DNA of 64,000 nucleotides from Ophiosphaerella korrae (Eukaryota > Ascomycota > Dothideomycetes > Pleosporales > Phaeosphaeriaceae): the NCBI GenBank assembly GCA_028456385.1, contig JALNQF010000043.1, positions 186,001 to 250,000 on the forward strand. The letters are read 5' to 3'. The notes below the pieces were generated by a model that saw only the letters and a list, made by a program, of their open reading frames with translations, had not been told where the DNA came from and made no database searches. Each line of letters begins with the position of its first letter. Positions within the stretch are counted from its first letter, which is position 1. Shown here piece after piece: positions 1 through 11,823 of this stretch. A program made the translations under genes and the position numbers.

Positions 1-747
1 AGCAGACTTTTGATGGACTGCCCTTGTCGCCAAGTTCAGCGCAGTTTTCGCAAAAGACCTCTCCTGGTCGACTGCAGACCACGCACTCTTTGTCGATCAT
101 TTTTCGCGGTGGCAGCATTGCTGTTCTATGAGTTGATGGCTTGGTGATGTAAGAGAGGTGCAGTGACCAAATTGTTCACATAAATAAGAGGGCGACGAAG
201 ATAAACGGGGTGAATGATGCTCGTAGGCTGTATCTCAAAGTAGCGCCACGTGATTTAGTGAAAACATTGTACTTGTAACTTTAGCTGCGGAACCTTCTAG
301 CAGTGAACAAGTATGCGCAAAGGATAGACCCCCATTTTATGCAGGTGAATAGCTCTTGAGCAAGACAAGTGTAGGGCTGGTAGAGTGACAGGCTGCAGTA
401 AAGGCTGTCTGATACGAGCCACGGAATTTTATATGTGAGAAGGGAGGCGTCTACCGCAATCGAATAGATAGGCATCCACAACATGTCGATAGAAAGACCA
501 TAGATTCAAGATTGACGAAGAGGTGTTAAGGAGGGATGACGTTGGTGTTGGTGTGGGTCTTGGTCCGTGCGGTTGTGGTTGCTAAGAGGAAAGTGCGTCG
601 TCCCGCTTGGTTTGTTTACTCGCAACCTGCAGCTTCCTTGTCCTCACACACTGCAACTGACCGCACGGCCTCCATATATACCTTCCACAACATATTTACC
701 GTCGCAATACCGTCAAGGTGGCGCGACTCAAAGAGCAACCGATCCAA
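1..747. other. Intergenic and 5' flank, no gene seen
   Basis: No reading frame here has a convincing composition on either strand; the short open stretches overlap each other in several frames. The last 200 bases are the promoter and 5' leader of the gene starting at 748. A TATATATA-like stretch lies near 673-680. Confidence 0.6.
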
Positions 748-2870
748 ATGGATCCTCCATCTCCCTCTAAATTGGGCATGTCGCCGCCCTGGAAGCCCTT
801 TGTTGTCAGCCCAGAGCGCGCGACTGGCATGATCCCACCATATGGCGAACCATTACCACAATCGCCCTCAGCACCACTGCTGTCATTAATACCTCCACTA
901 TCGCCCACACGATCACCGGTTCGCTCGCCCATGCATAAACGCACAGATTCTGATGTTTCCGTCCAAGGGCTTGCGACTATGTTCGAGAGCCTAGAGGTTA
1001 AGGACCCTAGGGAAGTCGCGCAACGATACAAGCAAATGCTAGAGAAAGAAAAGTTGAAGTGGGTGGATAAACTCAATCGTCATGACAAGAATCACGCCAT
1101 GATCCTAGAGCGCAAGACGCTTCGTATCGAAGAGCTAGAGAGCGAGCTAGCGCAAGCAAAGGCAAGCTTGCAAAATGGCATCTCTAGGGAAAAATACGAG
1201 AAAGATTGGATGACAAATAAGGCTAACATTAAGAGATGGGAGCAGGTCTTCAAAGAGCGTGAAGAACAATGGCGATCCGACAGTATCAAGGCAGTAAGTG
1301 TCTAAAAGTCTTCCTGTACAGCTTGGAATACTAACAAACTCAAAAGAAAGCGATGGAAGATCAGAACAAGGTACTTGAAGCCAAGTGCGCACACTTCCAA
1401 AAAAACGCCAGAACATGGCAGAAGGAGAATCTGATTGCAACCAATATGGTTCCGACAATGCAAGCCAAAGTGAACGGTCTCAAGACTGAACTACAGCGGG
1501 CTCAATCTGACCTCAAGCATAAGACAAATCAAGCTGAGAACTTCCAGAACCAGGTTTATAGCCTTCAAGTGGAGCTCGAAGGTGTGGAAGCTCGATTCGG
1601 AGAGGAAATACAGACCCTGAAGGACAAGCTTGAGTCGACTGAATGTGAGCGCGATGCACTCAAGACTAGCCTGAGAGAAGAGGAGGTTTTGCGTATTGCT
1701 GCTGAAGGGCACATCCCTCTTCCAACCGTGGGCGCCGATGAGACCGACGAATTCGGATCGCCAGTACGCTCTCCCCGTAAACAGCGCAACATGCAGCGTG
1801 AAGACGATGACAAGGAAAATGTGGCACCGAAGAAAGTAGTCGTTGAACTCAAAACGGTCCAGCAGGAGCTGGCTTCCGAACGACGACTCCGCCAGCGCGC
1901 CCAGGACCAAATCGACTTCATGAAGATGGAGTGTCAGTTCCAATGTTGCTCTTGCCGTATTGCAGAGAATAAAGGCAAGAGTTACGTACACGATGATACA
2001 TACACAGGCCAGATGCAGCGCATCAAATTGTCTGTTCTAGTCCCTACACCCCCAGCTAGCAATCATGAAAACGATGTCATGGAGGGAGGGATCGCCACTC
2101 AAGAGTCTATCGGAAGTCAAGAGACACTTGAATCGACACCGATAGATACAGATGGTAGGAGTTTGGTCCGCCCGCAGATTGGCGAGCCGGAGGCAGTTCT
2201 TACCTTTTCCCCTTCAACTGGCACCTTCCGCGCTGTCCCGTCTCCAGTCAAATCACACGCTCTGACACATATCTCCACACCCACGAAGCCGTCGAACGCG
2301 AATCTATCTATGTCAACCGAGGCAACTGACTCTTCTCCATGGACGCCTGATGCACATGGCACGATCCTTCCAGCCAGCATTGAGCCTGACACAATAAGTC
2401 GCCGCAGTTTTCACAAAGAGAACGCAGCAGCAATAATCAACATTCATGAGGATGTCATCGATGACGAAGATGATGAGGATAATGACGACGAAGATGATGA
2501 CATGGAGCCTCAAACGCCGCTACATGGGCCTTCTGGGCCAGCAACACCTGCTCGCTATCAACTACACACCACCACGACCACTATTCCAATTGCATTTTCG
2601 CCAGCCACACCAGCTTTCAGACCCCGCAAAGGGCCCATGACCCCCTCAACTGTGGCTCACATGGCCTCTGATGCTCGCACTCCCGTGCTCGGTGAGCTAT
2701 CGTTAAACAAGCTCCCCTTCGACAGAGAAGCTGCGCTTGAAGCCATCCGACAGCGAAGAGGCCGTGCTAGAAGCATGGCTGCCGGTCACGGTACACCGGT
2801 GAAGCAGATGGTGGAAGGTGTAAAGGATCGTAGGGATATCAGTGCACCAGTATCCAGAGCACGGAGATGA
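748..2870 (+). CDS. Coiled-coil protein, possibly a fungal Scp3-type spindle-associated protein
   Basis: Two exons (748-1293 and 1347-2870) encode 689 aa. The 53-nt intron has a GTAAGT donor, a CTAAC branch point at 1331 and an AAAAG acceptor, and is in phase 0. The start is the first ATG in frame; the upstream part of the frame opens only with GTG. Residues 1-70 are Pro/Ser-rich with several SP motifs, possible proline-directed kinase sites. A long charged coiled coil follows (about 85-300), then a Ser/Pro/Thr-rich disordered tail. The tail contains an acidic Asp/Glu block (about residues 550-570) and a basic C-terminus. The N-terminal SPPWKPF pattern recalls fungal proteins annotated as spindle-poison-sensitivity protein Scp3, but I recall this only loosely. 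No catalytic motif is visible. Confidence 0.85.
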
Positions 2871-3409
2871 GACGTTGGTGGGCAAAAAAAAAACGTAAAG
2901 CGCAAGGGTACGCGGTTGGTCAGATCAGTATTCTTCATTGTGCGCCCACTTAGCTGCATTTCTTGGAGTTGGAGGCTTGCCGCGATTATGCGGTCTGTAG
3001 CGGAGTTGGATACCACTGTTCATCGGAGTTGTTCCTTTTGATTACCTCGTGATTGTTCAGTCACTACGGCGGTTTTGGGATTATAATAGCACAAATCAAG
3101 GCCTATTTGTTTCATTAGGATTGACGCTGTTAATAAAATGATATTTTGCTGTAAAGTCTCGTGCCTTTGCGAGATTGAACGGCGGACCAAATATCATTAC
3201 TGCAAGTTGATGTTGCATGGGCTGGAGTTCCGCTTCTGGCCTCTACGGTCCGTGCGCATCTCGCAAAGCTAGTGCGCGCCAAGAATTGGACCCTTCCCAT
3301 TGGTGCACCTAGCGACCACAGTAATTTCGACATCTCGCAAATCTAAACTCCAGCGACAACACCGACCAGCGCCCACTTCCTCCTACCTCTATCACCCGAA
3401 ATCGCAATC
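2871..3409. other. Intergenic region with RPS5 promoter
   Basis: This gap separates the stop of the coiled-coil gene from the RPS5 start. It holds a run of nine A at about 2884-2892 and a CA/CT-rich stretch just before the RPS5 ATG, typical of a fungal ribosomal-protein leader. No coding potential is seen. Confidence 0.6.
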
Positions 3410-4295
3410 ATGTCTGACGGAGAAATCGAGGTCGAGAGCCCATCTGGCTATGCCATGCTCCCCAAGGAGGTCACCGATGAGATTGGCAGCATCAAGTTGT
3501 TCAACAAGGCACGTTCGCCGCGCATCCTATCATGTCTATCATTCTGACTCTTTGTAGTGGTCCTACGAGGAGGTCGAAGTCCGCGATATCTCCTTAACGT
3601 ATGTCTACCTACGCTCCACGGCAGATGCTACAAACGAACAATGCTAGCACCGCCTGAGGCACATGGAAATTGGCAATGAAGACATAGGCTAACTTAGCTC
3701 ACAGCGATTATATTCAGATCCGTTCACCCGTCTACATCTCACATTCCGCCGGCCGCTATGCCGTCAAGCGATTCAGGAAGGCGCAATGCCCCATCATTGA
3801 GCGTTTGACCAACTCGCTCATGATGAACGGCCGCAACAACGGAAAGAAGCTCATGGCTGTGCGCATTGTTGCTCATGCTTTCGAGATTGTACGTTATCCG
3901 CTACTAGCACCATCCCCAATTTCGAGAGGGGATATGGTCGCTCGCGAAGTCTTCTATGACGATACTGACAGTCACAGATCCACATCATGACCGACCAGAA
4001 CCCCATCCAAGTTGCCGTGGATGCCATCGTCAACTGCGGTCCCCGTGAAGACTCCACCCGTATCGGTTCAGCTGGTACCGTCCGCCGCCAGGCTGTCGAT
4101 GTTTCACCGCTCCGCCGCGTTAACCAAGCCATTGCCCTCCTCACGATCGGTGCCCGTGAGGCCTCCTTCCGCAACGTCAAGTCGATTGCTGAGTGCCTGG
4201 CTGAGGAGCTGATCAACGCCGCCAAGGGAAGCAGCAACTCGTATGCTATCAAGAAGAAGGACGAGTTGGAACGTGTAGCGAAATCCAACCGATAA
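3410..4295 (+). CDS. RPS5: 40S ribosomal protein S5 (uS7)
   Basis: Four exons (3410-3508, 3558-3598, 3705-3888, 3978-4295) give 213 aa. The protein matches eukaryotic Rps5/uS7 along its length, including [20 protein letters not shown], the [10 protein letters not shown] stretch, [17 protein letters not shown] and the C-terminal [14 protein letters not shown]. uS7 sits in the head of the small subunit at the mRNA exit and E site. The first intron (3509-3557) begins with GC (AAG|GCACGT) and ends TAG; reading through it would break the conserved FNK-W junction, so the GC-AG intron is well supported. The second intron has a GGCTAAC branch point. Length and C-terminus are normal for a fungal S5. 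This is a single-copy housekeeping anchor for the left part of the window. Confidence 0.97.
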
Positions 4296-4707
4296 ACGTG
4301 TGCATGTATGTATGGCGGTGCATGGTGTCTGGGTTTTCTCTCATCGGGCTGGTCTGGTATTTACTGGGCAGTATGGAGGATCTTCAGCATGTCAAGGGTT
4401 CTCTAGGCGAACGACCTCTTTCATGGTTGCATGACAAAATGGACAATTCGACAAAATTACGCTCAAACGACATGCATAATGTGAGATGATTCTGAGCGCT
4501 GAAGGCGAACAAGGGGCTGCATAGAGGAATATGCCGTGGTTCGCAGGTTCATGAATGATCGGATGTTACACAAAATGTCAATAGCCTGTGCATACCGCAT
4601 GTTGACCTATTTAAATGTGCGCTGCATTGCGGCTCAAGATGTTGTGCACATGTTGATAATGCTTCGGGTAACTACTGTTTATGATGTAGGCCACAACTAC
4701 TACCACA
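4296..4707. other. Convergent 3' region between RPS5 and the next gene
   Basis: RPS5 and the minus-strand gene that ends at 4708 converge here. The sequence is AT-rich and contains only short open stretches. It is probably 3' UTR of both genes. Confidence 0.5.
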
Positions 4708-5754
4708 TTATCCTTTCACTCTCGCGAGGACAGCCCTCTCGATAAATCCCCCCAGCTCCTCAAAGGACACCTTACCACCATTGCGTTCTCCATGCGCCTC
4801 GGCATCGCTATATGCCTGCTCCATAATATTCGCACCTACCCTGACTAACCATCCATTTCCAGTAATCATCGCTTTGCTACCATCAGTAGATAGCTGCAAC
4901 GAAAGGCCACTTGCCTTCACTAGTCTCAACACCCACATCTTATCCTTTCCCTCTTTCCTCGCGACGTGTAATAAGTCGACATAGCCAAGTCGACGCACAT
5001 CCTCTCTCACTACCTCCACTACTCGTTCTCTCCGCTCATTCTCCAACTCTGCTTCCCTCCTCTCCTCCTCTTTCCGTCGGCTCCGCTCTTCCCGCTCCTT
5101 GTCAGCAATCTCAGCCTCGATTCTCGCCCTGCGGTCCCTCTCAGCAGCCAATTCTGCCTCGCGCTCCTCGGCCCCTTCCTGCTCGCGCAAGCGCCGCAAC
5201 TCAGCTTCTTGCCTATGAAACTCGTGGTATGCGCGCCGTTGGTCTTTGCGCGCGAGACTTTTGGCTTTCTTCGCGCCAATGGTGCGGTTCGCGGGTGTGG
5301 GGCGGGGACCGGCGTTGGGATTCGCAGGTCCAGGCTGGAATGTGTCATCGTTGGGAAAATCGTTGTGGGCGTCTACGCGCGGCGCCGGTGGGTGTTGGGC
5401 ATGTTGGAAGTTCGGGGGTGTGGGTGCGAGGGGCGGTGGGACAGGTTCGTCTTCGTCTGAGGGTTGGAGGACTAGTCTTTCGTCTAGTGGTGGGTCTTCT
5501 TGGGGAGTATCCTCAGCTTGTCCTTGGTCTAAACCCGGATGGTACATATTGGTGCTGTCGGACGTGGACTCGCTCGTATCTTGGTGTTGGTGATGCTGTC
5601 GTGCATTGTAAAATTCGGTGATTTGGGGAGCGAAGTAGAGTGTTCCACATAGTATCGCTGTATGTATCAAGTCTTGGACGAGCGGTGTTCCGGGCTTTGT
5701 AAAGGGTAACATGAAATTGAGGAGCGTCACGGGAAGAGCAAGGAGCGCGCCCAT
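4708..5754 (-). CDS. Membrane-anchored coiled-coil protein, unknown function
   Basis: A single exon encodes 348 aa from the ATG at 5754. An upstream in-frame ATG at 5832 would add 26 residues. The internal start is preferred because it puts a hydrophobic segment (MGALLALPVTLLNFML) directly at the N-terminus. A second hydrophobic patch follows at about residues 25-45, so the protein probably has one or two membrane segments. Residues 55-175 are Pro/Asp/Gln-rich and look disordered. About 180-255 is a highly charged Glu/Arg coiled coil. The last 90 residues look globular (KMWVLRLVKASG, GNGWLVRVG). I do not recognise a named family. The coding composition is good across the whole frame. Confidence 0.75.
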   Translation of the reverse strand: MGALLALPVTLLNFMLPFTKPGTPLVQDLIHTAILCGTLYFAPQITEFYNARQHHQHQDTSESTSDSTNMYHPGLDQGQAEDTPQEDPPLDERLVLQPSDEDEPVPPPLAPTPPNFQHAQHPPAPRVDAHNDFPNDDTFQPGPANPNAGPRPTPANRTIGAKKAKSLARKDQRRAYHEFHRQEAELRRLREQEGAEEREAELAAERDRRARIEAEIADKEREERSRRKEEERREAELENERRERVVEVVREDVRRLGYVDLLHVARKEGKDKMWVLRLVKASGLSLQLSTDGSKAMITGNGWLVRVGANIMEQAYSDAEAHGERNGGKVSFEELGGFIERAVLARVKG

Positions 5755-7124
5755 TTTGATGGTGGGGGTTGTAACCAGTACGTCGCAAGTGGGTTTCCGT
5801 GTGTTTAATCGCTCATTGTAGAAGAAAAGCATGCGAACTAAGCACTGTGATGTGGTTGTTCTACGTAATTTCGTGTTCGAAGTGAAAGGTGGCAGGCAAA
5901 GGAGTGTGATGCAATGGTGAAAGTTATCCGAATGTGTGAGCTCAGTCTCAGGAATCCGTAGGGCTGCATCCAGGCCTAGCCCCAGTTAAGATTAGCCCGT
6001 TTTGCCCCACGCAAACGTTGGACATCTTCAGCTAAGTATCCCATGGCATTAGACAACATAGGAATCCGTCAAGCCAAGCTTGGACAATGTCTCATTAGTG
6101 TCACCTCTTTCTAGCGCAGCGCCAAATGTGTGGATCCATTCTCTTGTCGCTGAGATATCCCCTCTGCAAATTAAGTTCACTGGTTCAAGACAAAGGCAGA
6201 CGTTTATTCACGGCTTTCCACAATCTTTGACCGTCTCTTTGCTCCACTGCACTCATGTGCATTTAGGCGAGTCTCCTCTATGTCACCGCCATCTAGAACC
6301 GGATCAATTGCCGTCGTGTTCGATGTTCGCTTAAATATACTGGAAGCATGCAAGCCTCTCGGCTCTCTAATTGACTGCTCCAGCCTCAACATAAAATACG
6401 TGCACCCGTCAGCCCGAGCAAATCCAGTGTCGCACCGTTCTAACATTTGCTGTAGCATGGGCGCCTCTGTAGGGCTCTTCCCTCAGAATGCTTATGGCCG
6501 TTAGATGCGGGGTTGGAGAATTCCCTCTAGAAGTCCCCGAACCTTTCGGCCGTAAGAGCGCGTCACTATCCCATTGTGTTGCTGACGTTTCTTTCACTCT
6601 TGCTTGCTGATGACTGTCAGGGCTTGATTCTCGACCCTTGTTTTGTTCAAGCGATTTCATGACGCCCCAAACAAATGCGAGTCTTCACAACGACTAGTTA
6701 AACATGGGGAAGCGAGTCCACGTGAATGGGCGCCACTGTCCAGTCCTAGGGCGTTATCGTACAGGGGCCCGCGGGAAGTTCTCTTGGGAGCCTTGGAAGC
6801 CTTGGGACCATGTGCGCATGCTAATAGCTAAAGAAGGAAGGACCACCCATCCCTGCCTGATCTTACGTGCGTTATGTTTCGATATATGAATGTCAGGAGG
6901 AGATGGTTTTTGGTTCATTATGTTGCGCATTCACACTAGACTACTTACCTTGAGCTGAAAATCAACGCCTAGCCTGTCTACCGCATTTGTGCCCTAGATC
7001 GAGATTAGTATCGAGTCCAAATCTCATCGCTACACTAGCATTAGGACATCAAAGCATTCACATCCCACGCTGAACAACACCTCCTTGATACCCTGACTCG
7101 TCCCCGGAAATATTTGCGAACATA
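5755..7124. other. Intergenic, no gene seen
   Basis: About 1.4 kb lies between two divergently transcribed genes. Open stretches of 60-85 codons occur in several frames on both strands but overlap one another, lack family resemblance and show no plausible splice connections. The final 100 bases should contain the promoter of the carotenoid-oxygenase gene. Confidence 0.5.
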
Positions 7125-8818
7125 ATGGTCATTACGACTGATAGCTGGCCGAATGATGCCGGATTCGATACAGACTACGAAGAACATGAGCCTGTGGAGC
7201 TTATAGTACAGGGTAGCATACCATACTATGTAGCAGGAGTGCTTTGTAAGTATCATGTGCATACATTATATGGAACGATACATTGATAAACATACTAGAT
7301 CGCACTGGCCCTCTCGGCTACAAAGCGAAGACAGATGATGGCAAGATCTGGGCAGCCAAACACTGGTTCGATGGCTTCTCCTGCGTTCACCGCTTTCAGA
7401 TTGACTTTCCAGAGATGAATGGTGCAGCAAAAGTACAGTATCGATCAAGACGAACTGTAGATGAATATCTGGAAATGGTTCGAAAAACAGGAACTCTTGA
7501 CGGTATCACCTTTGGGTCAAAACGGGATCCTTGTGAAAGCTTCTTCAAAAAAGTTATGGGCATGTTTCAGGCAGCGCGCAAGGCAAAGAATATCGGGGTC
7601 ACTCTATCTATCGACATGCCTGGAGGAGGTCATACCAAAGGACCTGGGAAACCTGCGATTAATGGGCATACTACAGGCGTTCAGACACTACATGCTAAGA
7701 CAGACTCACCTTCATTCAAAAAGATTGATCCAATCACGTTAGAGCCGCAAGGTGTAGCCGCACAAGAAATTCTTCATCCAGACTTAAATGGCGAGTTCTC
7801 CGCCGCACACGCAAAGTCAGACCCTATAACCGGCGATATTTACAACTTCAATCTAAAATTGGGTTATAAAGGCATTTACCGCATCTTCTGTACTTCTGCG
7901 TCAACCGGCAAGACCAGCATCCTGAGTACATTCGAAGGCAAGCCAGCATATATTCATTCATTGTTTCTCACAGAAAATTACGTTGTTTTGTGTGTTTGGA
8001 ATAGTCATGTAACATGGGCTGGTCTTTCCATTCTGTACAACAAAAACGTACTGGATGCCATTGCGCCTTTCGATCCAAAATCTAAGGCGAAGTGGTACGT
8101 AGTCGATCGTAGACATGGCAAGGGACTGGTGGCGACCTATGAGAGCGATCCCTTCTTCTGCTTCCATACCGTCAACGCATGGGAGGAGCCAAGTCCCACA
8201 GATTCGAAGAAAACAGACATCATCACCGAGCTAGCCATGTTCGAGAACACAGACGTCGTCCACCGTTTTTACTATGACAACATCGTCTCCTCGGTCGCGA
8301 ATCCGGAGTACGCTGGAACGAAGCGCCTCTCATGTCTCCCCATGCACACACAATTTCGACTCGCAAGCATTGAACCTGCCTCTAACTTGAAAAGACCGTT
8401 GCCTGCAGAGCTCCTTTTTAAAGCAGATAAGATGATCTCAATGGAACTTCCTACCATCAACCCACGCTACCTAACCCAGCGCCATCGCTTCTCATACGGC
8501 ACTGCCGATCGCTTAAAATCATCCTTCATGGATGGGCTCGTAAAGTTTGACAACATTACCCAACAATCGACCTTCTGGGAAGTAGAGGGGCACACACCTG
8601 GTGAGCCGATCTTTGTGGCGGACCCAGCTGGCAAGGCTGAGGATGACGGTGTGTTGCTGACGGTTGTATTGGATGGATACATTGACAAGAGCTACCTGCT
8701 GGTTCTGAGCGCAAAGGATCTCACCGAGATTGGGAGAGCGGAGATGCACGGGCCAATGAGTTTTGGATTCCATGGAGCGTATAAGAGTACTAATATGGCA
8801 TATGCTGGGGACATATGA
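7125..8818 (+). CDS. Carotenoid oxygenase (RPE65-family) cleavage dioxygenase
   Basis: Two exons (7125-7245 and 7299-8818) encode 546 aa. The 53-nt GTAAGT...CTAG intron splits a Tyr codon and joins VAGVL to YRTGP, a conserved N-terminal junction of this family. The family forms a seven-bladed propeller holding a non-haem Fe(II) on four histidines. Candidates are H211 (AAHAKSD), H260 (AYIHSLF), H330 (CFHTVNAW) and H532 (FGFHGAY), all in the expected order and context. A conserved FGSKRDPCESFF block follows the first strands. Fungal relatives cleave carotenoids (retinal or neurosporaxanthin pathways) or stilbenes; sequence alone does not fix the substrate. No carotenoid-synthesis or opsin gene lies nearby, so it appears to be a stand-alone gene. 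No signal peptide is seen. Confidence 0.9.
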
Positions 8819-10147
8819 ACAAGCACGCATTGAAGCATCGTTACCGCGTTGTCCGGAATATAGTAGGAGGCATATTCAACAAACTGTTTTCATTTCATTC
8901 TCATGTAAAAATTTGGATACTTTTAATCTCATGCAAATAGGCAAAGAATCTCTACTAAATCACAAGCTAAATGATCAGTTGATCTCAGCCAAAGCCCGCT
9001 ATCTTTATCTATCGTCTTTCCACTAAACTTCTAAATCAGAAGATACCACAGTTTCAAATACTAGCCACCGCGTTGATCATCCGAATGGTACGTGTAACAT
9101 TCACGAGCATCCGAAAAAAAAGAGCTAATATTTCTGACCCTTCCGGAGAAATGCTATAAGGCCCCAATCGGCCCAGTCTTGAATTCTTTGAACTGAATTG
9201 AGGGGCTCATCTCCTTCGCATGACGAGGATTTGTTGAACACAACATCAGATAGTACCTATCGGCACAGAGAATCTTGGAGATGCTCACACTTGTTGAGCT
9301 TGTCCGGGCTAAAAATACTCTGTGGGATTTCGAGCCTGATGCGTGTTGCAAGAGATCCCGTCTTGACTGCATTCTGCGTCTTTAACCTTTTGGGCGCGTA
9401 GGTAACCAAAAGACTTTTGAGAGGGGGCCTTCTAGTCGCAAATCATGAAGGGTTCGGTTGAAGCTGAGGCCATATTCTGGGGATGTTACGTGGGTTTGGT
9501 TTAAGTTAGGTTCTTTTGCTATGGAAACCGCCTGAACTTTTATCGACTGAGATGGTCATGCGTGAATTTGCGTAATTTGCGTGAACTGGTGTGAATTTGT
9601 ACGCAGTAATGGTGCGAATGAGGAGACTGTGCTTTTTCTTGTCGACTTCACAGCCAATATTTGTACTTGTGCAGGAGTCAACGTGAAGCTAAGGCTGAGT
9701 TTATGGATACAAAATGTCACCATATGAACCGAGCTTTGCAAATTATGACGCGATTGACGCATTCCATGTGACAATGCGCATCTCTGAAACCCATTAGACG
9801 ACACTTTAGGAGATTCATGTCTTGATTTTTCCCAATTCTACTATTAGTGTAGCTCTCCTATGACTATATCTATACTATGACGCCCGATCTTGGTTTGATA
9901 TATTCTCTGAGTCTTGTTTCAAGCGTTGAAAAACAACGCTCCCTTTATAAGACTCAAATAATGTCTTGGATATAGTGTGAAAGAAAAAGTTATTCATAGT
10001 GAATAGTGAATAGTTGGTTCTTGACTCAAATAAGGTCATGGTTCTCTTCTCTCCTTCCTCATACCTCCACACTACCAAACTCACCTTAATAATTGATCAC
10101 ATAACTCCATCGTATTTCAAAATCCGAGATAATCAAATTTAACAGCA
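8819..10147. other. Intergenic, no gene seen
   Basis: About 1.3 kb is AT-rich, with short open stretches only. Small imperfect direct repeats of a GCGTGAATTTG-like motif lie at about 9559-9598. No RNA gene or mobile element was recognised. Confidence 0.5.
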
Positions 10148-10651
10148 ATGGCAGGCTTTGTATTGTTGCTTCATCAACCAATTCTCAACAAAATAGCTGG
10201 ATTAGGATTAGGGCATTTTGGGATTAAAGGGTCCACAAAGAAAAACAACGGGACTGGGTCCGAAACTTTGCCGGAGATATTACCAGGTGACTTTAGAATG
10301 CATGCCTGCCTGGCGCCCCTTGCGTCCACCGATAGTGCACATCCGCGACCCACATACTCGGCCCAAGATTTCGTCAATTTAAGATGCCTCATGTTTGATA
10401 TTTCTGCCGAAATGATCCCGAATGAAATTCGCTGTACTTGTTTACAGAATGGTAACACGTGCGATAGGCCAAAACATTGGATCATTGAACATGACTCTAC
10501 GAGCGAGCTTCGACAGGGCTGGGCTGAGCCACTACCTGTCGGTGTCTTGAAAGAGTATGTAGGTTTCCAAAAAGGAAATGGGGAAAAGGTATTTATTGGC
10601 CCGGAGGATAATCCCAAATCAGCTTGGATCTTGTGCGTAGAGGGTGCGTGA
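10148..10651 (+). CDS. Small hypothetical protein
   Basis: One uninterrupted frame of 167 codons starts with ATG. The composition is ordinary for a fungal protein and contains several cysteines, including an RCTCLQNGNTC cluster in the middle and HACLAP earlier. The first 20 residues are moderately hydrophobic but contain charged and polar residues, so a signal peptide is doubtful. A 147-codon frame lies antisense over the same bases, which lowers confidence. No family is recognised and no neighbour suggests a role. Confidence 0.35.
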   Translation: MAGFVLLLHQPILNKIAGLGLGHFGIKGSTKKNNGTGSETLPEILPGDFRMHACLAPLASTDSAHPRPTYSAQDFVNLRCLMFDISAEMIPNEIRCTCLQNGNTCDRPKHWIIEHDSTSELRQGWAEPLPVGVLKEYVGFQKGNGEKVFIGPEDNPKSAWILCVEGA

Positions 10652-11823
10652 ACTTGTGGAAAGCACGTGTTCGCCTGTTAGTTCTGGAGTTGGATGGAAG
10701 CGAATCGGGAGCGTTTAATTTGCCGAAATATTAGGAACTTTTATATCAACTATTGCAATAATATGGTTTTATCGTCCCTGGAATATTCAAATCTGAAATA
10801 ATGTGATGCATTGACATTTTATATCATTTGCGCAGAATAGCAATCATAACTAACATTCAGGCGTTATTCACAATGTGTCAACTGTTGGCCCTACCCACAA
10901 CGAATCCGTAGCTATAGAGTTCAAAAATGCGAGCATTCGCGTGGTTGTGTTAGGCACTGGCGAAAACCAATTGACACTCTTCATCATAACAAAGTCAACA
11001 ACAGTCAAGAGATGCAGATACTCTTAGAATAGGCTCTCTTTGTCTCGGCCTCTGCCTTGACTTCTTAGATTCTCCTACATCTTCCTGCTGCGCTGGCAAT
11101 ACCACATCTTATCGCCGACGCGCACGACAGTATGAGCTTGGTCAGCCTCGGGTCTGCTGCAGAGCTTGTGCAACTCTACAAGATCTTACTAACCTATAGG
11201 AGGATACATAAGGATTGTAATCCGAGCTTAGGATTCCGTCATATATACTGTGTGCGCATTCATTGCGATCGATAGCTGTATCAAGCAAAGAGGGCAAGCG
11301 GAGGACCCACTTCGTGTCTGTATTGAGATTCAAGAATAGACCAGCGGTTTTACTAGTCGTGCTGACACCAGAGCCTTATACCACAAGCCAAGCTCAAAAC
11401 ACACCCTTTGTCAAGCATGACTCGTGCGAGCTTTGACCTACAGTGCCTTCCGCACGACGGATTGCATCCCTGTCAAAGTTTGACGAATTACGGCCCTGGA
11501 TCACACTGGCTGTTATGCTCTGATTCGCCAAACTTTGATAGAGATGCGCTCTGCCATGTGAAGGCACTGTAAGTCGTCTCTTTAGCTTGCAGGTCATTCT
11601 AGACAAATGGCGAGTGGCTGTCCAAGTCACACCTTGACGCTAAGCCCCCTCACGCATATGACTGGGCACCCGCAACCTCACAGCCCCAGTAACCAAGCGC
11701 TCAGCCTGCTCGACATGTTGACAAACATGCACTGCTCTACACCTCTTTTCCTTCTCTGACAGCGAATCTGCGCTGCAACCCTCAACCCTCGCTTCTTGTT
11801 TGAGCGAAACATGTTGTTTCACG
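10652..11823. other. Intergenic, upstream of the NLR gene
   Basis: About 1.2 kb has no convincing reading frame. Several 60-80 codon open stretches on the minus strand overlap each other and lack ATG contexts or family resemblance. The 200 bases before 11824 should be the NLR promoter. Confidence 0.5.

Noticed and set aside
5755..5832. Longer N-terminus for the membrane-anchored coiled-coil gene
   Set aside because: The upstream ATG at 5832 adds a polar stretch before the hydrophobic start. The internal ATG gives a more natural anchor, although the longer form is not excluded.
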